A stretch of 64,000 nt of DNA, taken from the NCBI RefSeq assembly GCF_031143425.1, contig NC_090441.1, forward strand, positions 225,056,928 through 225,120,927, given 5' to 3'. This DNA is from Pleurodeles waltl (taxonomy: Eukaryota; Chordata; Amphibia; Caudata; Salamandridae). The notes beneath the pieces are model-generated. The model made no database searches, had not been told where the DNA came from, and saw nothing but the letters and a program-made list of their open reading frames with translations. How positions within the stretch are numbered: position 1 is the first letter of the stretch; every line of letters begins with the position of its first letter. The position numbers and the translations under genes are program-made. Positions 21,984-33,309 of this stretch are shown here, piece after piece.

Positions 21984-22734
21984 AGGCCCATAGTTATTCT
22001 TCTTTTGCACCAAATTTGCATCATTTTTTTAACGCAAATTTGCCGCAAACTTAACTCCATATTTATATTTGGACGTTAGACCCACCTGACATCAAAATAT
22101 AGGAGATTGCACCATTTTTTGGTTGAGTGTACCTACCTTGCGTCAATGAGATGCAAGATAGGCGATACCATCTAAAAAATTGTGCTTTGTCCATAGCCCC
22201 ATATTTATCCCCTGTGCTAAAATGATGCGCGGGTGGGAGGAGGTCAGACAAGGCGTTGGGGGATCTGTAGACTCATTTCCATGGCTTAACAACATGTAAT
22301 GGGTCCTCAGGTGCCCTCCCCAAGCCCCAGGAGCACCCCCACCCCCACCAGAGGGACACCGGAGGATGGTGGACCCCATCCCAGGTATGTCCAGGGAAGT
22401 ATTTTTTAAATATTATTTTTTTGTCATCGGGGCCCTAACAGGGTGCAATGGCCATACCCAGGGGACACTTGTCCCCTGTTCTGGCCATTGTGGCGGTGAA
22501 CATGACTCCTGTGTTTCCTAAGACAGGACTCATGTTTTTGGTAGTTGTGTGCCAGGAAATAGAACTAGTCTTTTTTTGCCTCTAACCAGGCTAGTGTCAT
22601 TTTTTGACGCACAACCCCCTCCTTCCCTACTACTACCCTCACCCGGCTGGCGTCTCTTTTTTACGAAGCTAGCCCAAGTTTAGCATCGGCTCGCCTTCCC
22701 GCAGTTTTACACTAAACAATATAAATTTGGGTCT
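21984..22734. mobile_element. MITE-like repeat with GGCCCATA/TTTGGGTC ends
   Basis: The left end AGGCCCATAGTTATTCT pairs imperfectly with the reverse complement of the right end AGACCCAAATTTATATT. Both lead into short TTTGCACC/TTTTACAC blocks. The middle is GC-rich and non-coding. No clear target duplication, so boundaries are approximate. Confidence 0.45.
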
Positions 22735-23166
22735 TACTTTGGGCCCTGGGACATCAGGAGGATTAGGATTAAAAGGCAACATACCCCCTCTGAAAGGGAT
22801 TGTGACACCAGGGAAATGAGCAGTCCCTTCCCTGTGTCTACTCCAAATAGGTTCTGGGAGCAACGTTCCTCTCACTGGGCAGTGGGTCAGCCTGGCTGCT
22901 GTGTGCCTGGGAAACAAAGGCTTTCTTTCCCTCTGGTTTCACCTGACAATTACTTCTGAAATTAAGCCTCATGTTGATCCTTTACAAGTGAATGAAGCTA
23001 CCGGGTGACTCTAAGTTACCTTTCTGCAAGAGGAATAACACCTCCCAAAACCCATGCCATTGTCTCTGCTTTTGGAGCAGTTTTCACACCTCATAGCCAG
23101 GAAGGCGGTGGCCGGCCAGCTCTCCAATGCTATTGCTGATTTGCTTAACTGGGGCTGCGGCAGGAA
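22735..23166. other. Possible 3' continuation of the older LINE
   Basis: On the minus strand directly after the direct repeat at 23167-23180, a frame stays open for about 30 codons (from PAAAPVKQIS to GYEV). It could be the continuation of LINE 2 beyond the inserted 3' fragment. No independent motif supports this. Confidence 0.3.
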
Positions 23167-23180
23167 AAGTACAACTTTCT
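23167..23180 (+). repeat. 14-bp direct repeat AAGTACAACTTTCT, left
   Basis: Identical to 24049-24062. It abuts the LINE 3' end at 23181, as a target-site duplication would. Confidence 0.75.
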
Positions 23181-24048
23181 CATCATCATTATCAAAAATA
23201 CTTTATTTCGGCCACACAGGCCATAAAGTGCATAGCAAATACAAAAAATAAATAAATAAATAAATATATTTAACAATTAAATCATTACAATACATTTTAT
23301 AAAAAGAGTAAAAACCTGAAGACCTGAATTCTCCTCATCAAAAGCATTCTTCAGTACATAATTATTTATTCAAATGCATCATGTCAGTGCAGATAAAACG
23401 TTTGCTCTAAGAATCCACATTGCTCCAAGAAACTTGGCAACAACAGTAACCAATGCCAAATGAGTATCTGATCTAAGGATTCGAAGACCAACAAGGGACC
23501 TACGAACCCCCAGCAACCTACAGGCAGGGGCAAGCCATTTCCTGCAAGGGGTTTTGTAAGCAGGGCAAACCAGTGCTTAATTTGTGCTCGTTGTCTCCGG
23601 TGCTGAGTACCGGCACTTATTTTTGAGGGCCGGGGATTATTCGTAAGCCTCAAGCATTTGCTGCGAGCAAAAGACACATATGGAAAAGATGAATGAAGGG
23701 AAAAACGAAAAAGCATCACAAAGGGAGACAGTAGAAAGCTGCAAGAGTGAGCTGAAGGGGCAGGGAGTGGCTTTATATGGATTGAAGAGGCCCGCTGGAA
23801 CCCACAGGCCTCCATGTTACGTCCCCTCAGTATTCCATGTTCACACATTTAATTGCAGCAGCCTCGTGTTTAAGAGGAGGGCTTTGGGCACCAGTACCTT
23901 TTCATTTACAAATTAAGCACTGGGGCAAACAAATAAAACATGAGGCAGATTTTCGGAAGGAGCATTACAAGCTGAACAAGTGGTCACCCCCTCAGATGAC
24001 CAATGACTGGTAAATAATCTTAACGGTAAGGTTCCTACACAAAACTGG
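23181..24048 (-). mobile_element. 5'-truncated LINE 3' fragment, itself split by a hAT MITE
   Basis: Joining across the hAT element, the minus strand carries a frame with CSACNAPSENLPHVLFVC (a C-x2-C...H-x4-C cluster typical of LINE C termini), then RSLVGLRILRSDTHLAL and a stop near 23381, followed by a 3'UTR ending at 23181. The 14-bp direct repeats on both sides suggest a truncated copy of about 0.5 kb inserted into LINE 2. The alternative is that this is LINE 2's own tail and the repeat is coincidental. Confidence 0.6.
23571..23922. mobile_element. hAT-type non-autonomous transposon (MITE)
   Basis: The termini CAGTGCTTAATTTGT and ACAAATTAAGCACTG are perfect 15-bp inverted repeats, starting with the CAGTG typical of hAT elements. 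Perfect 8-bp target duplications GGGCAAAC lie at 23563-23570 and 23923-23930, also diagnostic of hAT. The 352-bp body has no transposase. The insertion interrupts the LINE C-terminal coding region, so it is younger than that copy. Confidence 0.93.
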
Positions 24049-24098
24049 AAGTACAACTTTCTTTATTTGTGAACCAAAATTGCATCCCAAAAAGACTC

Positions 24099-25480
24099 TT
24101 ATTTACACATATCTTTCTGATCAAAAAAATTGAGTGATAATTTGGAGTGAAGTGCTGCCCTCAGCTCCACCACCCTCCAGTACTGTTTTTTAAGGTCAAG
24201 TTTTGAAGGAAAGGGAGCAATACTTGGAGAATCCCAAAGCTCACTGAGCCCAAGCATGTATAGTGACTGTTTAATATATCTGAGCCAACGAATGCTAAGG
24301 GAGCGACCAACTTCCATTACGGCCTGCAGGGCTACAATGTAGGGGCAAGCTCTGGTGTAGCCCAAACCCACCTCTAATACAAAAGAGGGTGTAAACAGGC
24401 CTTATAACATATGCTCTTAATGCCCAAGTCCCTAAAAAGAGGGAGCAACGGGGTGCTCATAGGAAGAGAGACAAGCTTACTTATGAAGGTATTCCCAACA
24501 GTTGATATTTCTTGGGCTTTGGCATGCCCCCATAATTCTGCACTATAAAGAGCAGAGCTCACAGCCTTGTCTTCATAGATAGTATAAGAAAGGCCAAAAT
24601 CCTTAATTAAAACCCCTGTAATTTGCTTTTGCTTCAACACCTGCTTAGCGATGAGTGGCTTTCAAGACATGCTCTTTGAAAGCATTAGGCCAAGGCAGCT
24701 AAACGATTTCACCTTCTAAAGTGGAGTACCTCCAAGTGTAACCTTCCACTTAAGAGATATATGGGGAGTGAACGCCATCATTTTGGTTTTGGAGGTGTTG
24801 ATTTCCAATCCCAGAGCAGAGCAGAATTCCTCAAAACACATAAGGAGTTTCTGTAAGTCACTAGGGAACTTAGATATCGAAAGGGTGTCATCTGCAAATA
24901 GAAAGACCGGATCTTTATGTGTGCCTAATAATGGTGCGTCTGCCTCCACCTTGAGTAAAGAAGAAACAGTGTCATTAATATAAGAAGAGAACAGAGTTGG
25001 AGCAAGGACACACCCTTTGTGCACTCCCCTTGACATAGGAATTTTATCAGTAAGTTGCCTCAAATCTCCCCACCTGACACGTGCATAGTTGCCCTCATGG
25101 AGCTGTACTATCAAGGAAAGAATGTGGGTGGGGAATGCCATCCTGGAAAGAACTTCCCACATTTTTTTGTGAGGCACTAAGTCAAACGCGGACTTCAAAT
25201 CAACAAAGGCAACGTACAGATTCCCCTTAACAATAAAAACTGTCTTCCAATATAGAAGCAAGAACCTAAAAGCTTGATCAAAAGTGGAAGTTTTCTTGCG
25301 AAAGCCAGCTTGTAATGGGCTAAGAATATCACGCTCCGACATCCAGTCCTGAATCTTCCCCAGAAGGCAGTGGCAGAAAACCTTTTGCACACAGTCCAGT
25401 ACGCTAATTGGTCTATAGTTGCAAGGTAGGGCTCTATCACCCTTTTTGAAAATGGGAACTACAACAGCACCCTTCCACAA
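24099..25480 (-). pseudogene. LINE 2 reverse transcriptase and C-terminal region
   Basis: The frame at 24716-25480 gives a long RT block: VVPIFKKGDRALPCNYRPIS, LSPLQAGFRKKTSTFDQAF, VAFVDLKSAFDLVPHKKMW (motif A), GVHKGCVLAPTLFSSYIND and FLFADDTLSISKFP, with the catalytic ADD intact, then LGLEINTSKTKMM. Downstream frames 24374-24640 and 24099-24371 continue the post-RT domain after stops or shifts. Known role: target-primed reverse transcription. The RT resembles CR1/L2/jockey-group LINEs rather than L1. Confidence 0.88.
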
Positions 25481-26213
25481 CTGAGGAATTGGTGCCCGCC
25501 GCTATTTCATGGGATATGATAGTAATATTTCTCTATCATATTTCAATATCCATTAGACGTCTTCCCCACTTTAAGGTACCCAGTGAGTGCAATACGTCCT
25601 ATAGAGAAAACAATTTAATCTGTAAAGGGCTCGGAGTTTGGTCAGGAGCGCCACTCGAGACCTTATTAGATTCACATAGTAGATTGAGATGATCATCCGA
25701 TTACATTCAGGCAAAGTGGTCTACCCCCGTTCCTGCATCAATGTTCGTTGTAACATTTAATACACTATTATCAGGGCTACGGGCAGCCAAAGACCAGAAT
25801 TTAGTGCAGTTCTTCTCATGCGAAGCATCATTTAGTGCTGCCTAACACTTATCGTTTTGCTCGCGTTTGGCTTTAGAAATAGTGGACTTATAAGACTTCC
25901 TACTATACAGATAGCAACTGCATCCTTGGATCTGATGGCCTGGATCAAGAGTTTATTTGAAGCTCGACATTCCTTGTTGAACCCATGATGTTTCCCTTTA
26001 GTCCGTCCACCACCAGAGTCAATACCTGCAATGACGTGGGTCGCAATACTCTCAAAACATTGAACATGAGATGTGGCTATTTGCTCATCAGTAGTTGTAA
26101 GGCCCGCCTCTAAATGCACCAGTGAAGTCCTCAGAGCAGCATTCGCAGAGCTTATAATGTCCGGCCGTGCTGATAACTTGCTCCACTTGAAGTGGCACTT
26201 TCCATCAGTCATA
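25481..26213 (-). pseudogene. LINE 2 endonuclease-RT connecting region
   Basis: The spacer between endonuclease and RT, largely closed by stops. A partial frame at 25832-26272 has no strong motif of its own; it is assigned by position. Confidence 0.5.
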
Positions 26214-27046
26214 CTAATACCTAATGAAAATATAGTGGTATATGGTCGTAGACATTTGATTACACAGGGCAATCATTTGGACAGAGAGCAGATTATGATC
26301 ACTCTCGGTTCTCTCAATAACTATCATATCAACAACTAAAGGCCACAATCTTATATCAATTAAACAATAGTTGAATCTACTTGTGTGGTTAACCTTATTA
26401 TAAGTATGACAACCCTTTGTGTCAGGTTTTGTCCTGCCAATGAGTGCTCTGAGCCCAAATTCAATAGTCAAGGTTTTTAGCTGGAGAGCAACCTTTTAAT
26501 GGGTGGAATGTCCAAGGAAGGAATGGGCCATGCCCTATCCTCCTCACAAGTAAACCCAAGATCATCCCAGTCAAGAGGTTCAAACGTGACATTAAAGTCA
26601 CCAGCCACAATTAATTTGAAGTGCTGGGGACATTGCCTCAGGAATGTCTCCAAAACGCAGAGGGTATCAGAAGCCAAACCTCCCCTTACCCTTCTTGCAT
26701 AGATGTTAAGAATAATCACGCCCACGTTTGCCCCAAACAGTAACCGGATGCCTAGTGTGTCAGGGGAGTCAATGGATGGCTGAGATATATGACAGTTTGA
26801 TGATGTTCTGACTCATGTGATTAGACCGCCAGACGGTCTGCCCCTATTACTGGAAAGTGCTGGAGTGAAAAAGTTTAAATAGCCGGTCCGAAACAGTGGA
26901 TCGACTGCCCAAGTTTCCTGAAAAAGATAGAGGTCATGGTCTTCAATGAAAGGAATAAAGGCTGGAAGGGAGACAAGAGATCTTAAACCGGCCACATTCC
27001 AGGAAGCATATCGCACCCCAACACTTTGAGAAGCTGCCCTGGCCAT
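26214..27046 (-). pseudogene. LINE 2 APE-type endonuclease
   Basis: Three frames carry the domain: VRYASWNVAGLRSLV and YLFQETWAVD (26813-27046), IILNIYARR and LIVAGDFNVTFEPLDW (26477-26725), then SRFNYCLIDIRLW and ERTESDHNLLSV (26214-26471). The Asn, Glu, GDFN and SDH catalytic motifs are all visible but in separate frames, so the enzyme is dead. Known role: nicking target DNA for retrotransposition. Confidence 0.85.
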
Positions 27047-27227
27047 AGATGTAATGTTAACGATTGGCTAGATGATCCTGAGTTGATTAATGAGATCCAT
27101 GAGGAGAAGAGGAGTAGGTAGTCAAAAAGTCAAGGGTAGGGGGAACACCAATACCAGAGCCAATTACATCATGTAAGGAGGGACCCAGAGATGGTAGGTC
27201 TAAAGGGGACCCAGGTAGTACACCAAG

Positions 27228-28555
27228 TCAATCGTTCACATTTAAATCGGATGAGCTGCACCCTAAATGGGGAGTAAGCCGAACCTTGCGATGAGAGAAA
27301 AGCCTAGGGTATTTAAACTGAATGCAAGAATACCTAGGGGAACTTGTCCTAGTATCTAGAGCCACCAAATTACTCACCATACTCATGCCCCTGAAGGTTA
27401 ACTCAATCGTATCACAATGTGTATCAGGATCAGGCCTTCTGCCTGCCTCAATTATATCTTCACGTGTCACAGAGTAACAACCTCTCACATGATGGATCCA
27501 ATGAATCGCCTTATTTCTGACAGATTCTCCCCCTTCCCTAGAAGCTGCTGGATGTAATTTGGGCACATTAACCATCAAGACAGTATTAGTAGATTTAACA
27601 TAATCAGCAGTAGGGTGTACAACACGATTGGAGACATTGTCATCCACAGATTTGGAAAATCATTAGCAGGCTATTGATTCTTTAACCAAGCCCAGACCTT
27701 TACATGTGGGAACCTGTCTAGAGTTCTCATCCTTGCAGCTGGCCTCACAGTGACCATCACAGGGAACCGAGCTGACAGCAGCAGTACAGGTAACACATGC
27801 ATGATTCTTATTGCAATTAGACAGAGGCAATTTAGGTGACGGAGCCAAGAGGCCTGAAGAACTGTGTGTGGAACTATGGACATGATTTTTGGCAATAACT
27901 GTTTAACCATAGATGTTAAGAAATGTACCATAGATTTAAGCTCGGCCACCTCACACTTTAGATCTTGTATGTGGGAAGTGTACGGGATGGGCTTCGGACA
28001 CAATAGAGTTTGTATTTGCATCTAGTACCTCACCTGCCATGGTACTTATATCAGGATCAGCATGTGGATCTGAAATGTTATTTAAAGGGCTAAAGTGATT
28101 GCTACAATGAAGGACATCACTATCTATGTCTGATGGCTCATTCGCCAGTACTGAGGGAATGTGTGTGACAGCATGCCCCCCACCCCATTGGAGCTGAATC
28201 CTGTGTCTCCCATATTTTAAACATATCTGGAATTTTCCTGTGATACGCACACAGGCTAGTTGGAGAGCGTGCCTTCAGGGACATTATCAGGAGAAGAGAT
28301 AAATATTTCCTCACATTCAACCAGGAGATTATCAAGCCTTTCCATTACACAATTATTTGGTGCATGCTTCTGCTTCTTGTATTTTTTATTATGCACCATC
28401 CCAGCCCTGCCTTCTGTCTCCTTCCTTTTACCCCTCAGTAATACTATATTCAATATGGGTGGGCCCTTCACGTTCAAATAGATCAATAATACAGTTCTGG
28501 TTATAAATGCAACAGTACAGTGTGACCTAAAAAGAATCCGCTTCATAAAAAACAA
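27228..28555 (-). pseudogene. LINE 2 ORF1-like protein
   Basis: Several overlapping frames lie between the 5' array and the endonuclease: a basic N-terminal part (28256-28555, with KKYKKQKHAPNN), a coiled-coil-like stretch IQDLKCEVAELKSMVHFL (within 27671-28021), a cysteine-rich segment with CNKNHACVTC and CDGHCEASC (27663-27848), possibly a zinc finger, and a C-terminal piece with TVLMVNVPKL and DTIELTFRGMSMVSNL (27228-27647). Order and position fit a CR1/L2-type ORF1 with nucleic-acid-binding function. Frameshifts separate the pieces, and domain names are tentative. Confidence 0.6.
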
Positions 28556-28665
28556 AAAATCTTAGAGGGGTGGCCCAACCCAGCCTCTTTCGGCCTCCGA
28601 CGGGCTCTGACAGGTGTGGATGGGCCAGCCCTTGGCCCGGGCTTTGCCCGGGAATGGCCTGTGCG

Positions 28666-29220
28666 CATCCCATGCTGTGGGAGAATGAAAGTGCTTATGA
28701 GCACGAGTCAGTGCTGGTGGGCCTGGGACCGCCTCCTGGAGCCCTGGGGCTGCTGGGACCTGTAGTCTCCCCTACAGACTAGATTCAATGCTTTTAACAT
28801 CCTGTGCTGTGGGAGAATGAAAGCGCTCATGAGCGCGAGTCAGTACCGGTGTGCCGGTGGGCCTGGGACCACCTCTTAGGGCCCTGGGCCTGCTGGGACC
28901 TGTAGTCTCCCCTTGAGACTGGATTCAATGCTGTTAGCATCCCACGCTGGGGGAGACTGAAATCACTTATGAGCATGAATCAGTGCTGGTGTGCCAGTGG
29001 GCCTGGGGCTGCCTCCTGGGGCCCTGGGCCTGCTGGGACCTGTAGTCTCCACTCGAGACTGGATCTGATTCTGTAAGCATCCCAAGCTGCACGAGAATGA
29101 AAGCGCTTTTGAGCGCGAGTCAGTGCCGGTGTGCAGGGGGGGGACTTTGGCGCACCTCCTGGAGCCCTGGGCCTGCTGGGACCTAAAGTCTCCCCTTAAG
29201 ACTGGATTTGATACTGTTAG
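28666..29220 (-). promoter_or_regulatory. Tandem 5' monomers of LINE 2 (four units, 132-143 bp)
   Basis: Four head-to-tail units start at 28666, 28798, 28938 and 29078 (on + each begins CATCC and ends near GTTAG/TTAA), with lengths 132, 140, 140 and 143. They are GC-rich and lie directly 5' of ORF1 on the LINE strand, like the promoter monomers of mouse L1. Units 1-3 have, in LINE sense, ACTACAGGTCCCAGCAG(G)C, close to the ZNF143/SBS motif ACTACAnnTCCCAGC; unit 4 has a changed first half (ACTTTAGGTCCCAGCAG). A non-repeated GC-rich stretch (28561-28665) separates array and ORF1. Promoter role is inference. Confidence 0.7.
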
Positions 29221-29856
29221 CGTTACGTTTCTTAAATGTTTATTAACATTTCTATATCATCATGAAATTCGAATTTTAATCATTATTAAAAATAGTTTTT
29301 GTAATAGGTTTGTAGCTCTTTCCTGACAAAAGTTACATATTAAAATTTAGAATCAGTACTTTAACATCAACATATTCAAGGATTCAGCTACAGCCTTGTC
29401 AGTAAAATGGCTTTTTGGGAACTAATCAGTACAGGAACATGTCAACTTTAATTTTGCAGATGATCCTCTTTATAATATTAGGTACCCTAACTTCTAAACA
29501 TCAGGCATCCTACCTTATGAGAAACAAGGTGCCCTTAGGGGTGGCTTGTTAATATCTGAAAATAGGGTTTCTGACCTGCCAAAATGTTTTATTTGGACAG
29601 GTTTTACAACAGATTTGAAGGTTGTTACTGTCAGGATACACATGTATGCCTGAAGCCATGTTTTACAGACCCACTTTGTGCATGACATGACATGTGCTGC
29701 AGTACAGAGGTGGCATTAAACTGCCAGTACCTGGGTGCATTTTATATACTATAAACAAGGAACTTGTGGGCATGTTAAATATGTCAAATCTGTTCAACTA
29801 GCTTAACCATGGTTAAAGGGGAGCACAGACATTTTACTATTGTTTAACAAGGTGAC
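29221..29856. other. AT-rich intron sequence, nothing recognised
   Basis: No motif, no repeat partner, no long open frame. It begins immediately after the LINE 2 monomer array. Confidence 0.5.
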
Positions 29857-30420
29857 GTGCATACAGCCTCTGTGGACACCTTTGGTTCCTGGGCACTATC
29901 TTTGACCCAATCAGCCTCCCTTAATTACCCTTGGTATTTTTTGGGTGACATCAACATCTACTTCAACCAAACCTCCTACTCTTTGGGAACAGCATTCATC
30001 TTTCTCCTTATTCATTGTGAACTTAACCCAAGCACTTTCTTTACTACTTGTTTAGAACCACTCTCTCTTCATCATTTGTTAGGGTACTTTCTGCTGCCAG
30101 ATGTACTCTTTCCACCCTTTGCCATGGACTGACCACCTTTTACTTGCATTTTCCCTCGGCAGAAGGGCGTTGCTATATTGGTCCCTCTTACTATTGAATG
30201 CAGGAAGTGGAAAAGGTGTGTCTGGGGAGAAGCTACCAAAAATTATATTATTCGACCCTTTAAAAACTGACACAGCTTTTTCAACTCCAGCCCTGATGTA
30301 TCAGTACTATGCCCTGCTCCAATCCTCAACAGATACCTTAGCTTCTGTGAACATCATCAGAAAGGTTCCAGCTAATGGTTGGTGCACACTCAAGTTAAAA
30401 GCCTTCAAGTCGTAGCTTCA
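29857..30420 (+). pseudogene. L2-like LINE endonuclease relic
   Basis: The frame at 29857-30132 contains NYPWYFLGDINIYFNQ, matching the GDFNIH-type endonuclease motif of L2/CR1 LINEs, and about 55 codons later reads into LLPDVLFPPFAMD; a neighbouring frame then gives LPWTDHLLLAFSL, the SDH-equivalent block with Ser replaced by Thr. The copy is old and frame-broken. It is split from the RT-like relic near 32150 by the family-2 solo LTR. Confidence 0.6.
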
Positions 30421-30559
30421 TGTTGTGGAGTATTGTGGCATTGGGATTATAGTGCCAGCAAGAAGGCTGAGTTGATTAAGTCGAACCACAATTACAATTA
30501 TACAATTTGGAAGGCTAAAACTTTTTTATTTAGAAAAACTAAAATCAGCTAATCCTCCC

Positions 30560-31578
30560 TGTAGGAAGTTGGCTCTGTATATACTATCTCAAAGTAAGAG
30601 TGTGCACAGAGGGCAAGGGGTTCCCCTTAGAGGTAAGATAGTGGCAAAATTAGATAATTCTAATGCTCTATTTTGTGGTAGTGTGGTCGAGCAGTAGGGT
30701 TATCAGAGGGTAGTGTTAAGCATTTGTTGTACACACACAGGCAATAAATCAGGAACACACACTCAAAGACTTAACTCCAGGCCAATAGTTTTAATATAGA
30801 AAAATATGTTTTCTTAATTTATTTTTAGAACTACAAGTTGAAAATTTGAAGTAAATACATAAAATGCAAGGTACTCCACACAGGTAAGTTAGGAACTTTG
30901 AATTAGAGCAATAACATATACAGTATTTGTTAAAATGGCAGTAAGCTATTTTAAAAGTGGACACAGTGAAAAAAATCAACAGTTCCTGGGGGAGGTAAGT
31001 ATTGGTTAGATTGTGAGGTAAGTAAGACACTTACAAGTTTCAGTTCCTGGGCATAGGCAGTCCAAGGCAGCCCCAACGTTTCCACACCAGCAGCTCAGGG
31101 CCGGTCAAGTGCAGAGGTCACAGAGGTGCCCAAAACACATAGGTGCCTATGGAGAACAGGGGTGCTCCGGTTCCAGTCTGCCAGTAGGTAAGTATCCGCT
31201 TCCTCGGTGGCAGACCAAAGGGGTTTTGTAGAGCACTGGGGGGGACAAGTAGGCACACATTTTCTCCCCACCAGCACACACAAGCTGTGAGGCAGTGCGC
31301 ATGTGCTGAGTGAGGGGTCCCCATGGTGGCATAATACATGCTGCAGCCCTTAGAGACCTTCTCTGGCATCAGGGCCCTTGGTACCAGGGGTACCATTTAC
31401 AAGGGACTTACCTGAGTGCCAGGTTTGTGCTAATTGTGGAAGCAAAGGTACAGTTTAGGGAAAGAACACTGGTGCTGGGGCCTGGTTAGCAGGGTCCCAG
31501 CACACTTTCAATCAAAATTGGGCATCAGCAAAGGCAAAAAGTCAGGGGGTAACCATGCCAATGAGGCATGTCCTTACA
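30560..31578 (-). mobile_element. Solo LTR, family 2, with 5-bp TSD CTCCC
   Basis: On + it runs TGTAGGAAGTTGGC ... CATGTCCTTACA, TG...CA termini with inverted ends, 1019 bp, flanked by perfect CTCCC at 30555-30559 and 31579-31583. An AATAAA on the minus strand near 30820, about 260 bp from the end, sets the sense direction as minus. A longer, 3'-truncated copy lies in the opposite orientation at 46947-48974. No internal retrotransposon sequence remains, as expected after LTR-LTR recombination. Confidence 0.9.
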
Positions 31579-31583
31579 CTCCC

Positions 31584-32565
31584 AAAGCAATATTTTCTAT
31601 TAATAGTAGACATGGAATGTCTACTCAGAGGGGACTATTAAGCTTAACACAAAATCTGATCAACTGCTGATTTTGCCCTCAAGTAAATTGAGGGCATCCA
31701 ATTTTCTCAGGATCCTTCTCTTTAGCAATCTATAGATATTTATTTTTTATTCTCTAATCTTGTAACCCTATCTGTGTGTTGTGCATTAATTTAAAGGGGA
31801 TTGTCTCTGTTGTTTGCCCAAAGCAAAGCTTCTGGCTCTTCCTGGTGACCCTATTCTGCATGAGGATTTTCTTAGTTGTGAGCTGGGCCAGGGCTATCAT
31901 TAATTTTCCCTCTGTGAAGGCTGTACCCCAGATATTCTATAATGCCATATATGCTTCTCTTATTAAATAACCTACTCTGAACTCAGAGTAAATGGTCTAA
32001 CTGCAGACCCATTTTTCAACTGCCTTTCCTTAGTAGGCTCTTGGTCCGCCAACAACATTCATGAGTCGTGACCAACAATGGACTTCTCCACTCCTCCCAG
32101 TGTAGGCTAAAGTACAGAACTGTCTTAGTTCTTGATGGTTTGTGACATGCTAATGATGCCTGCACTTCTAATGCATTTATCCTCTTGGTCTTTGCATCAG
32201 CTTTCTCATACAGTCAATCACTCTGTTCTTTTGACTTAATGCTCTAAACCTGGCATCACTGGATGGGCTTTACTCTGGTTTGCAAACTTTCTGTCTCAGA
32301 GATCCTTTTAAATGGCTCAGACCTCATTTGAGTCATCACAAAGAGTATGAGACTTATTTAGAGTTGGGCTTTACATCTGCCATTCCGAGGGACCTCCACC
32401 GCCCTGATTTAGAGTTCTATGCTAACCTGCAATAACAGGTGAAAAGACCTTTACATTGTCCGCCCCGAATAATATAGACCTTCCTCTGATCACCACTACT
32501 CCGTCCGGACATCAAAGGAGTTATTTAATTGTCTGAGCCAAAAGTGTCTTCGTCAATAGATAGCA
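31584..32565 (+). mobile_element. Probable L2-like LINE relic, RT part (about 32150-32330)
   Basis: Around 32190-32330 a + frame loosely follows the L2 RT motif-A region (ASAFSYSQSLCSF where S-A-A-F-D-T-V-D-H is expected) and the following L-x-x-L...SGLQTF...LRD block. It is heavily degraded. Assignment rests partly on the endonuclease relic upstream in the same orientation. Confidence 0.35.
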
Positions 32566-33241
32566 GTCTGTGAGGTGGCAGCGGCTGGGGCAGCCTGGAA
32601 AACCTCAGAAGGCTAGTATGACAGTACTGGGAGTCCACTGTGGAGCCCCCAGAGTGCATGGAATTGTAAAACCAATACTGGAATCAGTATTGGGGTACAG
32701 TTTCCAGGTGCTAGACTCCTTACATGACCATATTCGGAGTCACCATTGTGGAGCTGCGTAAAATGGCATCCCCGCACTCACGAAGTCCAGGAAAATGGTC
32801 CTGGACGATGAATGTGAGGGCACCTCTGCTAGTGCAGGGGTGCCCTCACACAAAGGTACTTTGCACCCAGCTTTCAGGGTTGGAAAGCCTGACATATAGG
32901 TGACCTATAAGTGACCTGGTACAGTGAAAATGGCTGTGAAAGGGTGCATGCACCATTTCACGCAGGCTGCAAAGGCAGTCCTGCGGAAGCCTTTCTGTGG
33001 GCTCTCTATGGTTGGCAACAGTAATGATGCAGCCCATAGGGATCCCTTGGAAACTCCAATGCCCTGGTTACCTAAGTACCAAATACTAGGGACTTATACA
33101 AGGGCACCAGTGTGACAAATTTGAGAGGAGAGAGAGCATCAGCACTGAGGTCCTGGTTAGCAGGTTCCCAGTGACACAGTCAAACACACGGACATGAGGC
33201 AGAATTTGGTGTTAATATGCCAAAAAGAGGGTAGTTTCTTA
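32566..33241 (-). repeat. LTR family-1-related fragment
   Basis: Follows the order of the reverse family-1 copy at 57365-58187: GTGGCAGC, GGAGTCACCATTGTG, CCCCGCACTCACGAAGTCC, TTGCACCCAGCTTTCAGG, AAAATGGCTGTGAAA, GCAGCCCATAGGGATC, GGTTAGCAG. More diverged than the other copies and lacking clear ends. Confidence 0.7.
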
Positions 33242-33309
33242 GAGAACCCCCATAGCCCCCACAAACAAGGGACAATAAGGCTAACCTTGCCCACATGAGT
33301 CTTCTTTGT

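Larger units (their letters stand above)
23181..29220 (-). mobile_element. LINE 2: non-LTR retrotransposon of the CR1/L2/jockey group, near full length
   Basis: A minus-strand element with a tandem 5' array (28666-29220), ORF1 pieces (27228-28555), APE endonuclease (26477-27046), RT (24716-25480) and C-terminal domain. Its 3' end ends in a short GATGATG-type repeat rather than poly(A). I cannot fix the clade beyond the CR1/L2/jockey group. All ORFs are broken. The 3' part (23181-24048) is bounded by a 14-bp direct repeat and may be a separate insertion. Confidence 0.8.
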
